NCBI GenBank assembly: GCA_022449705.1
Contig: JAKURS010000011.1
Location: forward strand, 1-18,672
Origin: Candidatus Poseidoniia archaeon
Lineage (GTDB): Archaea; Thermoplasmatota; Poseidoniia; MGIII; CG-Epi1
Direction: 5' to 3'
DNA: 18,672 nt
The notes under the pieces are model-generated. The model was given only the letters and a program-made list of their open reading frames with translations, was not told the DNA's origin and searched no databases. Of the stretch, positions 7,689 to 14,698 are shown one piece after another. Made by a program: the position numbers and the translations under genes. The first letter of the stretch is position 1, and every line of letters begins with the position of its first letter.

Positions 7689-8273
7689 CTAGTCCTCGAC
7701 CCAGAAAGCCGCGTGTCCCTTGGCCCACTTCGCAATATCGCTGCGCTCTACCGTCGCGAACGTTTCGCGTAGCTCCGCCTCCGCCTCGTCAAGCACTGCC
7801 TTCGGTACTCCGGCGCGGATTCCGGGCGCCTTGAGCATCAGCAGCCCCTGGCGCGGGCGATAGAACTCCCAGTTGCGGCGGAAGATGGCAAGCTGGTCGC
7901 GCTGTGCTACGTCCTGGTAAAGGAAGCCGCAGCCTTCAGCTTGTGGTGCGTATCGTGCGGGAAAGTGCGCATCGGTCAGTACCGGCAGCAGGTTCTGGTA
8001 TCGCTCGGCGACTACCAGCAGCTCCGCCATCGCAGTCGGTGATACCTCGACGGCAGCGACCATTCCCTGGGGGCAGAGGTCACATACGTGCGACACTGTC
8101 GTCCCCTCAGCGGCGCCCAGGTAGAGCACGCGTGCGTCTGGTTCCAGCGGCCACTCACGCCTGCTGGCGCGCAGCCACGCTGCCAGCTTGCTGCGCCATG
8201 GATTCCAGTCGCGCCAGCCGCCGGGGCCGCGCGTCTGAAGCCGCCCGCGGCGGGTGCGCAGCCGCTCGCTCAC
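7689..8273 (-). CDS. flpA: Fibrillarin-like rRNA/tRNA 2'-O-methyltransferase, short N-terminus
   Basis: This 194-residue SAM-dependent methyltransferase is the catalytic subunit of archaeal C/D-box RNPs, which add 2'-O-methyl groups to rRNA and tRNA. WNPWRSKLAAWL (23-34) is a fibrillarin hallmark. SAM motif I is VLYLGAAEGTTVSHV (49-63). The K-D-K-H catalytic set is present: Lys29, Asp121 in YQDVAQ, Lys148 in MLKA and His187 in KGHAAF. Typical archaeal FlpA is about 230 residues with an N-terminal domain of about 50; here only about 20 residues precede the hallmark. The start is GTG at 8273, overlapping the top6B stop as GTGA, which implies translational coupling. ATG at 8294 is an alternative that adds only 7 residues. 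The usual partner gene nop5 is not adjacent. Confidence 0.93.
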   Translation of the reverse strand: MSERLRTRRGRLQTRGPGGWRDWNPWRSKLAAWLRASRREWPLEPDARVLYLGAAEGTTVSHVCDLCPQGMVAAVEVSPTAMAELLVVAERYQNLLPVLTDAHFPARYAPQAEGCGFLYQDVAQRDQLAIFRRNWEFYRPRQGLLMLKAPGIRAGVPKAVLDEAEAELRETFATVERSDIAKWAKGHAAFWVED

Positions 8274-10393
8274 GCCGCGGCGACGCCGGTCCACGGCTCG
8301 GCGCCGATGACGTGCGACGAGTCGATACCCTCAACCCAGAGTTCGAGACTGTCGAAGCTGCGGCGGCTGCCGTTGGGGACGCGAAAGCGGTAGGTCGTGG
8401 ATTCGGTCGTCGGCAGCCCGACCGACCAGATGACCTGCTGCCCCTCGCGCTTTCCCGGCTTGGGTTCGGCATCGCGGATTTCGTGCTCCGGCACCTCGGC
8501 GCGCAGCTTGAAGCTGGCCGAGCGCAGCCGGTAGTTGGTCACGCTAATGGTGACTTCGATGTGGCCATCGGCGAACTCAATTTGTTCCTCGATCCAGACC
8601 ACGTCCATGATACGTGCTACGACCTTGTCCAGGTTCGGCACCGGCTCGCCAACGACGTGCGCTGCGCGTTCGGCCATCGCCGGCAGCACCTTCTGCACCA
8701 GCTCGAACTTCTCACTCAGCTTGGCGCGCTTCTTTTGCTTCTTCAGGTGGCGTGCCAATGTTTTCGCATTGGCGCGCAGTGCCAGCTTGATTTCGCGGCC
8801 GATTTCGGGGATGTCGGCAATTGCCTCCTTTGCTTCCGAGGTAAACGGAATGTTGGTTGCGGCGACATGCACCAGGATAATTGCGGGGCCGTTGGGCATC
8901 CCCTTGCCGCCGCGCTGGTCGAGGCCGTAGTTGCGCCAGTTGATGCCCTGCACCGCCTTGGTAATGGCGCAGCCGCCCGCTTGGTAGAGCAGCGGTACGC
9001 GGTTGGCAAAGCGCAGCAGCTGGACCGGCTCGTCGCGCGGCAGGTTGCCGCCGAATACCATTCCCACCTCTACCAGGAACGGCGTCCCCGCGAAGACCGC
9101 CGGCGCGCGGCTTACTGGGGTGGTGTAGTAGTCAGGTCGCAGGTCCTCCAGCACCTGCTTCAGCCCGAGCTTGATGAGTTGCGGGCCGATCGGCACCAGT
9201 ACCTTGCTAGTGGGGGTGCGGATGGAGGTCGCCTGGAACGCCTCGCGCAGTGCCAGCGCCTCGGCGCGTGTGATGTCCTGCGGCCGGACGACGGGGTCGA
9301 GCGCCGCCCTGGCGAGCACGTTCTGGATGGTGGCCTTGCCCATCGAGGAGAATTCCTGCTGCAGGAACTGTCCGAGCTGGTGCTGGCTGGCGTGGTGTGC
9401 CATCCGCAGCAGCTGCCCCAGCTCGACGCCGTGCGGGTGCGGCCGGATGCCCTCCTTAGGCAGCTGCGGCAGCTCCTCGGTGGCGCGGTCGAACCGCATC
9501 ACCTCGCCCGCCGGGTCGCTGAAGCTGATGGTCACGTGCGGGTTGACGATGGAAGTAGCGCGCAGGTACTCGCGCACTGACTGGCGGCCCGCCTGATACC
9601 TACCCCTCAGGCAGAACTCGACACGGGTACCGTGCGGTTTCTCGGGCTGCAGCCCGTCCTTTTCCTGCTCGGGGAGTCGCCACGGCAGCTCTTCGCGGCG
9701 GTCGATGCGGCCGCAGTTGTTCCTGACGTCGAGCTTCAGCGTCAGCTTCACGGCGAGGTGCTCGGGTGAGATGCGCGAGGTGATGACCGCCGGCCGGCCC
9801 GTGGTGAGCTGGCCATACATTATCGCCGCGGAAATGCCGATGCCCTGCTGGCCGCGCGATTGCTTGCCACTGCCGAAGCGTGAGCCATAGAGCAGCCGGC
9901 CGAACACCTTTGGTATCTGCTCCTCCAGGATGCCGGGGCCGTTGTCCTCGACAGTGATGCGCAGCTCGTCCCGGCCTAGCGACTCCAGCGCGACATGCAG
10001 CTCGGGTAGAATTGACGCCTGCTCGCATGCGTCGAGCGCGTTGTCGACCGCCTCCTTCACCGCCGTGATGAGCGAATGGGTCGGGTTGTCGAAGCCCAGA
10101 ATGTGGCGGTTCTGCTCGAAGAACTCGGAGATAGGGATGTCACGCTGTTCTTCTGCCAGCTCGTGTGCGCGGGTGCGCTTCGGCTTCTTCCGGGTGGGAG
10201 GCGCGGCTGGTGCCATTTCCGGGGCTGGCTCCATAATCTTCACCTCTGACTGCCCTCCGTTCGGTGATTCTCCCGGCGCCGGCGCATCCGTCTCTACGTC
10301 AGGGAGTTCTGCTTCTGGTGGCCCACCGGCCGTGCTTTCCCCCTTCGCCGCTTCCCTGTCAGCGGCGGCCTCGTCGAGTGTCGTCTGCCCCAT
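8270..10393 (-). CDS. top6B: DNA topoisomerase VI subunit B
   Basis: This 707-residue GHKL ATPase subunit belongs to the type IIB topoisomerase that passes one duplex through another; it partners with the Spo11-like A subunit. The Bergerat fold shows the N box EAVDNALDA (114-122), DNGPGI (150-155) and the glycine-rich lid RGQQGIGI (180-187). A transducer region follows, with RFANRVPLLYQAGG. Canonical Topo VI-B starts close to the EEQRDIPISEFFEQN segment (81-95). Here about 80 extra residues precede it: an acidic Pro/Ala/Gly-rich stretch, then a basic patch KKPKRTR (69-75). The ATG at 10393 is supported by a TATA-like box exactly 24 nt upstream; Met54 and Met60 are alternatives. It is coupled to flpA downstream. 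top6A is not in the window. Confidence 0.95.
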   Translation of the reverse strand: MGQTTLDEAAADREAAKGESTAGGPPEAELPDVETDAPAPGESPNGGQSEVKIMEPAPEMAPAAPPTRKKPKRTRAHELAEEQRDIPISEFFEQNRHILGFDNPTHSLITAVKEAVDNALDACEQASILPELHVALESLGRDELRITVEDNGPGILEEQIPKVFGRLLYGSRFGSGKQSRGQQGIGISAAIMYGQLTTGRPAVITSRISPEHLAVKLTLKLDVRNNCGRIDRREELPWRLPEQEKDGLQPEKPHGTRVEFCLRGRYQAGRQSVREYLRATSIVNPHVTISFSDPAGEVMRFDRATEELPQLPKEGIRPHPHGVELGQLLRMAHHASQHQLGQFLQQEFSSMGKATIQNVLARAALDPVVRPQDITRAEALALREAFQATSIRTPTSKVLVPIGPQLIKLGLKQVLEDLRPDYYTTPVSRAPAVFAGTPFLVEVGMVFGGNLPRDEPVQLLRFANRVPLLYQAGGCAITKAVQGINWRNYGLDQRGGKGMPNGPAIILVHVAATNIPFTSEAKEAIADIPEIGREIKLALRANAKTLARHLKKQKKRAKLSEKFELVQKVLPAMAERAAHVVGEPVPNLDKVVARIMDVVWIEEQIEFADGHIEVTISVTNYRLRSASFKLRAEVPEHEIRDAEPKPGKREGQQVIWSVGLPTTESTTYRFRVPNGSRRSFDSLELWVEGIDSSHVIGAEPWTGVAAA

Positions 10394-10417
10394 CTGGCGG
10401 GCCAGACCGGAGCGGGA

Positions 10418-10425
10418 TTAAGGAC
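10418..10425 (-). promoter_or_regulatory. TATA-like box for top6B-flpA
   Basis: The minus strand reads GTCCTTAA, ending 24 nt before the top6B ATG at 10393. It overlaps the TAA stop of the upstream propeller gene. The spacing matches the other probable leaderless starts in this window, so top6B-flpA may be transcribed independently of the propeller gene. Confidence 0.45.
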
Positions 10426-11719
10426 TGCGCCTGCGGAGGAACAGCGCAACCGCGACGGCGGTGGCACCCAGGACCAGCGGCAGCAGCAGTTCCCCGGTGG
10501 CCGCACCCGTTTCTGTGTCCCGCGCCGCCATGGCCTTACCGGGGTCGGGAATCTCGACCAGCCAGATATCAAAATTACCGCTGCGACTGGAGTGGAACGC
10601 GAGCAAATTGTCTTTAGGGGACCAGTCGGCGTGCCGGTCGAGCGCACCGTCCATGGTGACGCGGCGTGGCGTGCCGCCTTCCACGGGCACGAGGTAGAGG
10701 TCGCGGTTTCCGTCGCGCTCGGAGTCGTAGATAAGCCACTCGCCGTCGGGGGACCAGCCAGGGTAGCGGTCGTAGTGCGTGTCGTTGGTGACCTGCCGCG
10801 CGTCACTGCCATCGCTCCGCATGACCCAGATGTCGTTGGTCTCGCCCCACTCCGCCTCGTAGGTAATCCACTCTCCGTCGAACGACCAGCGCGGGCAGTG
10901 CTCGCTGCCGTCGCCCGCCGTCAGCCGTACAGGCTTGCCTGTCGGGCTGCCGGCCGCGTCGACGGCGACCTTCCAGACGTCGAGCGAACCGCTGCGGCTG
11001 GAATGGAACGAGATTTCGTCCCCGGCAGGTGACCAGCGCCCTGAGTCGTCGAAAGCGGGGTCGAAGGTGACCTGCACCGACTTGCCACTGGAGAGGTTGA
11101 CGGCGTAGATGTCCATCTCCGACGTCGTTTCGCCCTCCTCGGGGGCGTAGGAGTTGAACACCATCTGCTCCCCACCAGGCGACCAGCCGGGGTAGCCGTG
11201 ATAGCTGCGGTCGGTCACGATGGGCTGCAGGTCACCGCCCACAACGGCCAGTGTGTAGAGGTGATAGATGTGCTCCTCCAGCCCGCGGTTGGACTTGAAC
11301 ACCAGTCGGCCGCCGTCCGGGCTCCACTCCGGCTGCAGGTCGGCCGCCCCGTCGGAAGTCAGCTGCCGCGGGTAGAGTACGGTCACGCTGACCGGAGCGC
11401 TCTGTACCACGTTGCCGTCGCCGTCGCTGGCGCGCGCGACCAGTGTGAACCCTGCCGGCGCAGTGGCATCCGCGACTGCCGTGTCCCACGCCAGCGGATC
11501 GCCGGGCGAGCCGCTGGCGACCACAGCGCCGTTTGCCACCAGCTCAACCTGCGTGAAGTTGCCCTCCGCCGCAATCTCGACCTCGACCGTGCCCTCGACC
11601 CAGTCGCCGTCGGCGAGCGAGGTGATGGCGACCGCCGGCTGCTGCTCGAGAGAGCCGGTAGCGGGGAAGAGCAGCAGCGTAGCGACCAGCAGCGCGAGCG
11701 ACGGGCGGTAGCGGCGCAC
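10418..11719 (-). CDS. Exported six-bladed TolB-like (PD40) propeller protein with C-terminal membrane anchor
   Basis: From GTG at 11719 this is 433 residues. Residues 1-22 (MRRYRPSLALLVATLLLFPA and on) form a signal peptide. Residues about 28-115 look like an Ig/FN3-like domain. Six PD40 repeats follow, with the WSPDG-type motif at about 132, 179, 229, 278, 322 and 366, each continuing into a (V/I)xF-x-S strand. This spacing gives a six-bladed TolB-type propeller. A transmembrane helix (410-428) followed by RRRSP anchors the C-terminus with the body outside. TolB-type propellers bind proteins or sugars; the ligand is unknown. ATG at 11788 is possible but would put 23 non-hydrophobic residues before the signal and leave 10 bp to the divergent start. 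GTG 11719 has a T-rich box (about 11742-11748) at a suitable distance. Confidence 0.87.
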   Translation of the reverse strand: MRRYRPSLALLVATLLLFPATGSLEQQPAVAITSLADGDWVEGTVEVEIAAEGNFTQVELVANGAVVASGSPGDPLAWDTAVADATAPAGFTLVARASDGDGNVVQSAPVSVTVLYPRQLTSDGAADLQPEWSPDGGRLVFKSNRGLEEHIYHLYTLAVVGGDLQPIVTDRSYHGYPGWSPGGEQMVFNSYAPEEGETTSEMDIYAVNLSSGKSVQVTFDPAFDDSGRWSPAGDEISFHSSRSGSLDVWKVAVDAAGSPTGKPVRLTAGDGSEHCPRWSFDGEWITYEAEWGETNDIWVMRSDGSDARQVTNDTHYDRYPGWSPDGEWLIYDSERDGNRDLYLVPVEGGTPRRVTMDGALDRHADWSPKDNLLAFHSSRSGNFDIWLVEIPDPGKAMAARDTETGAATGELLLPLVLGATAVAVALFLRRRSP

Positions 11720-11798
11720 GCCAACGGAGCGGAGCTGTCCTGAAAACGGTTCCCCGTAGCGAGCGTGGCGCTTCAATAGCCCCCGCATTCCCGGCAGC
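11720..11798. promoter_or_regulatory. Divergent promoter region, propeller gene / polytopic membrane protein
   Basis: This 79-bp gap has a minus-strand CCGTTTTCA (about 11741-11749) that suits the GTG at 11719, and a plus-strand CTTCAATAG (11771-11779) ending 19 nt before the GTG at 11799. Both are weaker than the other boxes in the window. The assignment depends on the start codons chosen. Confidence 0.35.
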
Positions 11799-12503
11799 GT
11801 GGACGACCTGCAGCTGCTGTCGCTGACAGTGCTCTTCGCCGGGCTGGTGACGCTGGCGCTACCACTGCTGGCACGGCTGGTCGAGTTCGCCACCGCACGG
11901 CAGTCGGGTGACTGGCTGCTGCTGGGGTTGCTGCTGCTCTTCGGCTCGGCGCTGGTAGCGGCACTCTGGGCGGTCTGGGCCGCCTCGACGCAGAGTTGGC
12001 TACTCTGGCCGGTGGCGGGCTTCACGTTACTGTTCCGCCTCGCGTCGCCCCCTATCCTGCTGCGCGCGCTATCGCAGCGCCTCGGTGACCCAGCTGGCGA
12101 GCCGACGTCGAGCACGACGACGCTAGAGCAGTCGGTGACTGGTGGTGCGGTGGTGCTCGGGAGCTTTGTGCTGCTGGCGCCCTGGCTCGAACCGGCCCAC
12201 GGCAACGCAATGGCAGCGGCCGAGACCGGGCTCGCGACGGCCGTGGCGGTCTTCTCGTTCAGCCAGTTCTACCTGCTGCTGTTCATGGAGCGCATGCGCG
12301 AGGGGCAGGCGCACTTCGCGTGGGTTGCGGGGCTGCTGCTCGGTGTCGGTTTCATAGTGCTAACGCCTGCCTACCTCCCCGGTTTCCAGGCGGCGTTCCG
12401 CACCACCTCGGCGCTGGGCTGGTTCGGTGCGGCAGCGCTGTTCCACTACGGGCGCCAGCCTGATCCGCCCACGCTGCTACGGCAGTTACGGTGGAACGGT
12501 TAA
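11799..12503 (+). CDS. Polytopic membrane protein of unknown function
   Basis: This 234-residue protein has about six or seven hydrophobic helices, near residues 6-26, 39-61, 66-85, 114-130, 142-162, 172-195 and perhaps 202-213. A polar Ser/Thr-rich loop with SSTTTLEQS lies between helices 3 and 4. I do not recognise the family: there is no Walker motif, no clear conserved charged triplet and no cysteine. The start is GTG at 11799, the first good codon before the hydrophobic run. The DUF4430 protein follows 26 bp downstream, so the two may share a transcript or a function at the membrane. A transporter component or integral scaffold is conceivable but unproven. Confidence 0.72.
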   Translation: MDDLQLLSLTVLFAGLVTLALPLLARLVEFATARQSGDWLLLGLLLLFGSALVAALWAVWAASTQSWLLWPVAGFTLLFRLASPPILLRALSQRLGDPAGEPTSSTTTLEQSVTGGAVVLGSFVLLAPWLEPAHGNAMAAAETGLATAVAVFSFSQFYLLLFMERMREGQAHFAWVAGLLLGVGFIVLTPAYLPGFQAAFRTTSALGWFGAAALFHYGRQPDPPTLLRQLRWNG

Positions 12504-12505
12504 AT
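12500..12505 (+). promoter_or_regulatory. TATA-like box for the DUF4430 gene
   Basis: TTAAAT overlaps the TAA stop of the preceding membrane-protein gene and ends exactly 24 nt before the ATG at 12530. This supports the ATG over the in-frame GTG at 12491, which lies upstream of the box. Confidence 0.45.
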
Positions 12506-12529
12506 CCGGGTAATCAGTCCCCGCGGCAC

Positions 12530-12961
12530 ATGTCGAGCGAGCAATTGCAGGCGCTGGCAGCCATCCTGCTGTTGAACGCGGTCGCCTGGGGGGGTTTCAT
12601 GTGGTTGCAGGAGGAGCCGGAACTCTCCTCTGAGAGCGCGACTGTCACCGTCACCCTTGACTTCGGCAACGCCGGCACGAACGCGACCATATTTGCTAAT
12701 GCCACTGTTGTGACGCTTGAGAACATCACGGTCACTGGAGACACGACTGCATACGCAGCCATGTTGGTTGCCCAGAGTGAAAACGGGTTTGTGATAGAAG
12801 TAACCTGGTACTCTTTAGGCCCATTTATTGACACCATCGACGGGGTCGCCGGCGACAGTGGCCACTACTGGGCGCTCTACCACAACGGCGAATACGCCTC
12901 GCTCGGTGCCGGTGACCTGCAGTTGCAGGACGGCGACGTCGTGCTCTGGAAGTTCGAATAG
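12530..12961 (+). CDS. Membrane-anchored DUF4430-domain protein
   Basis: This 143-residue protein has an N-terminal hydrophobic helix (about 7-27, LAAILLLNAVAWGGFMW) acting as signal anchor. An extracellular domain from about residue 37 follows. The end matches the DUF4430 pattern: YWALYHNGEY (113-122), then LQDGDVVLWKFE (132-143). DUF4430 is the domain related to the C-terminal part of transcobalamin and is found in many exported archaeal and bacterial proteins. Ligand binding is plausible; the ligand is unknown. There are three N-x-T/S sequons at about 51, 57 and 65. The central coding stretch (about 12660-12830) is visibly less GC-rich than its neighbours. The start is ATG at 12530, with an upstream box at the usual spacing. 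It converges on the aminotransferase with a 16-bp gap. Confidence 0.82.
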   Translation: MSSEQLQALAAILLLNAVAWGGFMWLQEEPELSSESATVTVTLDFGNAGTNATIFANATVVTLENITVTGDTTAYAAMLVAQSENGFVIEVTWYSLGPFIDTIDGVAGDSGHYWALYHNGEYASLGAGDLQLQDGDVVLWKFE

Positions 12962-12978
12962 TCTAATTGTTGGAGACT
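12960..12978. terminator. Hairpin spanning two convergent stop codons
   Basis: AGTCT (12960-12964) pairs with AGACT (12974-12978) around a 9-nt AT-rich loop. The element overlaps the TAG of the DUF4430 gene and the TAA of the opposing aminotransferase gene. It could mark the 3' ends of both transcripts, though the stem is only 5 bp and no long T-run follows. Confidence 0.25.
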
Positions 12979-14177
12979 TAGCGACTGTTAGCCCACTCCG
13001 TCAGCCGCGTCATTCCTTCCTCTAGATCGGCGAGTGAGATGCTGGAGAAGGCGAAGCGCAGGTAGTGCTCACGCTCGCCCTCGAGTGGGCGACCGAAGTG
13101 GTAGCGGCAGCAGAAGCTGACGCCCGTGGCTTCGAGGACCGCTTGGCGGAAGGCCTCGGCGTCGTCGAAGCCAGTGCGTGCCATCAGCTCGGTGACCCGG
13201 GGAAAGAAGTAGAATCCCGCTTCCGGCAGGTGCGCCACGACGCCGTCGATTTCATTGAGCAGGGTCGCCAGCCGGTCGCGTCGCGCGCGCAGCCGGTCGC
13301 GGATAGTGTCGGTCTCGCCGGCCGGCAGCCCCAGCGCGGCGACGCCGGCGTGCTGCACGAAGTGGGCCGTGCATGATTCGGCGTTGACGTTGAGCCGCGA
13401 GATTTCGTCGGTGAGCCAGCGCGGGCCGATGGCGCCGCCCAGCCGCCAGCCAGTCATCGCGAACTTCTTCGAGAAAGTATAGAGAATCAGTGTCCGCTCA
13501 CGCATCCCCGGCAGGCTCGCAATCGAGCGCGGGTCACCGTCGAAAAGCATGTCGAAGTACGCCTCGTCACTCACCAGGAGCAGGTCGTGCTCGACAGTGA
13601 GCTGCGCCAGCCGCTCCATCTCCGCCGAAGGCGAAGAGGCGCCGGTGGGATTGTTGTAGTTGTTGTAGAACAGGTGGCGCGCGCCGGCGGCGATGCCGGC
13701 CTCGACGGCGTCGAAATCGAGTCGCAGCCCCTCTTTGGTGTCGACGTAGCCGTAGGGATGCGCGACGCCGCCGAAGAACTCGATTTGCGACTCGTAAATC
13801 GGGTAACCGGGGTTGGGGTAGAGCACCGTTTCGCCGTGCTCCATCATCGCGGCGATATACTTGCCAATGGTGGGTTTACCACCCGGCTGGATTGAGACGT
13901 TATTGGCGCCGTAATCGAGCCCGCGCGCCCCACCGACGTCGGCTGCCAGCGCCTCGCGCAGCGGGGGAATCCCGGCCGCGGGGCAGTAGCCGGTGTGTCC
14001 AGCTTCGAGCGCGGCGCGGGCCGCTTCGCGCACCGGCGCTGGGGTTGGTAGGTTCAGGTCGCCAAGGTGGAACGGGAAAACACGGTTGCCGGCAGCCGCG
14101 TGCGCACTCGCCTCGACCGAGATGGCCATGGCGGTTTCGGTGCCAAGCCGACCCATGCGGCTCGCGAGGCGCGACAT
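12978..14177 (-). CDS. PLP-dependent class I/II aminotransferase
   Basis: This 399-residue fold-type I aminotransferase transfers an amino group between an amino acid and a 2-oxo acid; the cytoplasm is expected. Visible landmarks are GYCPAAGIPPLREAL (63-77), the PNPGYPIYE segment (121-129), NNPTG (175-179), DEAY (204-207), the Schiff-base lysine in TFSKKFAMTGWRLG (Lys237 by alignment to SKxxxMTGWR), Arg245, and a C-terminal LRFAFSS carrying the carboxylate-binding arginine. The length is standard. Substrate cannot be read from the motifs; aspartate, alanine or diaminopimelate-type activities are all possible. The start is ATG at 14177, with a box near 14199-14207; ATG at 14156 is an alternative. 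Longer upstream reading collides with the divergent gene. No biosynthetic neighbour hints at its pathway. Confidence 0.92.
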   Translation of the reverse strand: MSRLASRMGRLGTETAMAISVEASAHAAAGNRVFPFHLGDLNLPTPAPVREAARAALEAGHTGYCPAAGIPPLREALAADVGGARGLDYGANNVSIQPGGKPTIGKYIAAMMEHGETVLYPNPGYPIYESQIEFFGGVAHPYGYVDTKEGLRLDFDAVEAGIAAGARHLFYNNYNNPTGASSPSAEMERLAQLTVEHDLLLVSDEAYFDMLFDGDPRSIASLPGMRERTLILYTFSKKFAMTGWRLGGAIGPRWLTDEISRLNVNAESCTAHFVQHAGVAALGLPAGETDTIRDRLRARRDRLATLLNEIDGVVAHLPEAGFYFFPRVTELMARTGFDDAEAFRQAVLEATGVSFCCRYHFGRPLEGEREHYLRFAFSSISLADLEEGMTRLTEWANSR

Positions 14178-14250
14178 GGCGCGCCGACCACCGCTGTTGT
14201 TAAGAGCATTCGGACGCCACTTTTTTGAAGGCGGGCCGGATGCCACGACA
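14178..14250. promoter_or_regulatory. Divergent promoter region, aminotransferase / small membrane protein
   Basis: In the 73-bp gap, the minus strand carries GCTCTTAAC (14199-14207), 21 nt before the ATG at 14177. The plus strand carries ACTTTTTT (14219-14226), exactly 24 nt before the ATG at 14251. Each gene therefore seems to have its own box, unlike the shared box at 1178-1185. Confidence 0.45.
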
Positions 14251-14652
14251 ATGGAACCGGGACAATGGCGCCAGGATTTCGCCGTCTGGCGGCGCGAGAA
14301 CATGCTGGCGCTGGCGACCGTGGGGACTTTCCTCTCCGGGGTGCTGGCCTTCATTGGGACGGTGGGGACCTGGTACCGTACCGAGAGCTGGGCGCCGACC
14401 GCCATCCTGGAGTGGCTCGGCGAGTACGACATCTGGACGCTGGTCATCGGCCTCATGCTGCTCGCCGTCAGCAGCTACCAGCTCTGGCTGGTGCGCTGGT
14501 ACATGGCGCGCTTCGAAGAACTTATCGCCGTCAGCTCCAAGGCGAATTTCCAGCGCGACTGGACCGAGCTGCAGCAGATGGGCCGCTACCAGCTACCGCG
14601 CCGCTACTGGAAGCGCGCGCTCGAGGCGGGGCGCAAGTTCGGACTCAAGTAA
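14251..14652 (+). CDS. Small two-helix membrane protein, unknown function
   Basis: This 133-residue protein has two clear transmembrane segments (about 18-40 and 61-80) joined by a short loop containing WYRTESWAPT. The C-terminal tail of about 50 residues is basic and aromatic-rich (FQRDWTELQQMGRYQLPRRYW) and would be cytoplasmic if both ends face inward. I do not recognise the family. The start is ATG at 14251, with a T-run box 24 nt upstream. An earlier in-frame start would overlap the divergent aminotransferase. Its TAA stop is directly followed by the grpE TATA box. Confidence 0.75.
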   Translation: MEPGQWRQDFAVWRRENMLALATVGTFLSGVLAFIGTVGTWYRTESWAPTAILEWLGEYDIWTLVIGLMLLAVSSYQLWLVRWYMARFEELIAVSSKANFQRDWTELQQMGRYQLPRRYWKRALEAGRKFGLK

Positions 14653-14661
14653 TTTTATATA
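14653..14661 (+). promoter_or_regulatory. TATA box of the grpE-dnaK operon
   Basis: TTTTATATA is the strongest TATA-like sequence in the window and follows immediately after the upstream stop codon. It lies 50 nt before the grpE ATG. By the usual spacing, transcription would start near 14685, giving a leader of about 26 nt. This differs from the other protein genes here, whose boxes point to leaderless messages. Confidence 0.65.
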
Positions 14662-14683
14662 CCGCCCCTAGGTTGTGTAATGA

Positions 14684-14698
14684 CAGGTTGACAACCTG
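14684..14698 (+). promoter_or_regulatory. Operator-like palindrome at the predicted grpE-dnaK transcription start
   Basis: CAGGTTGACAACCTG is a perfect 6-bp inverted repeat with a 3-nt spacer. It sits on the expected start site and next to a Shine-Dalgarno-like GAGGT (14698-14702) that ends 9 nt before the ATG. AGGTTG also occurs at 14670 and 14699, so three copies are spaced 15 and 14 nt apart. This is a plausible binding site for a heat-shock repressor or an RNA hairpin; neither is shown. Confidence 0.45.

Noticed and set aside
7904..9580. Plus-strand open frame of 558 codons antisense to flpA and top6B
   Set aside because: It lies entirely opposite two genes with intact catalytic motifs; its translation is Arg/Gln/His/Leu-rich without motifs, as expected of a shadow in GC-rich DNA.
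11720..12205. Extending the propeller gene upstream to 12205
   Set aside because: The extension is antisense to the polytopic membrane protein, is Ser/Arg-rich without structure, and would bury the signal peptide deep inside the protein.
12491..12529. GTG start at 12491 for the DUF4430 protein
   Set aside because: It overlaps the end of the previous gene and lies upstream of the TATA-like TTAAAT; ATG at 12530 begins right before the anchor helix.
14178..14456. Extending the aminotransferase upstream to 14456
   Set aside because: The added part is antisense to the two-helix membrane protein, and a normal aminotransferase N-terminus already begins at 14177.
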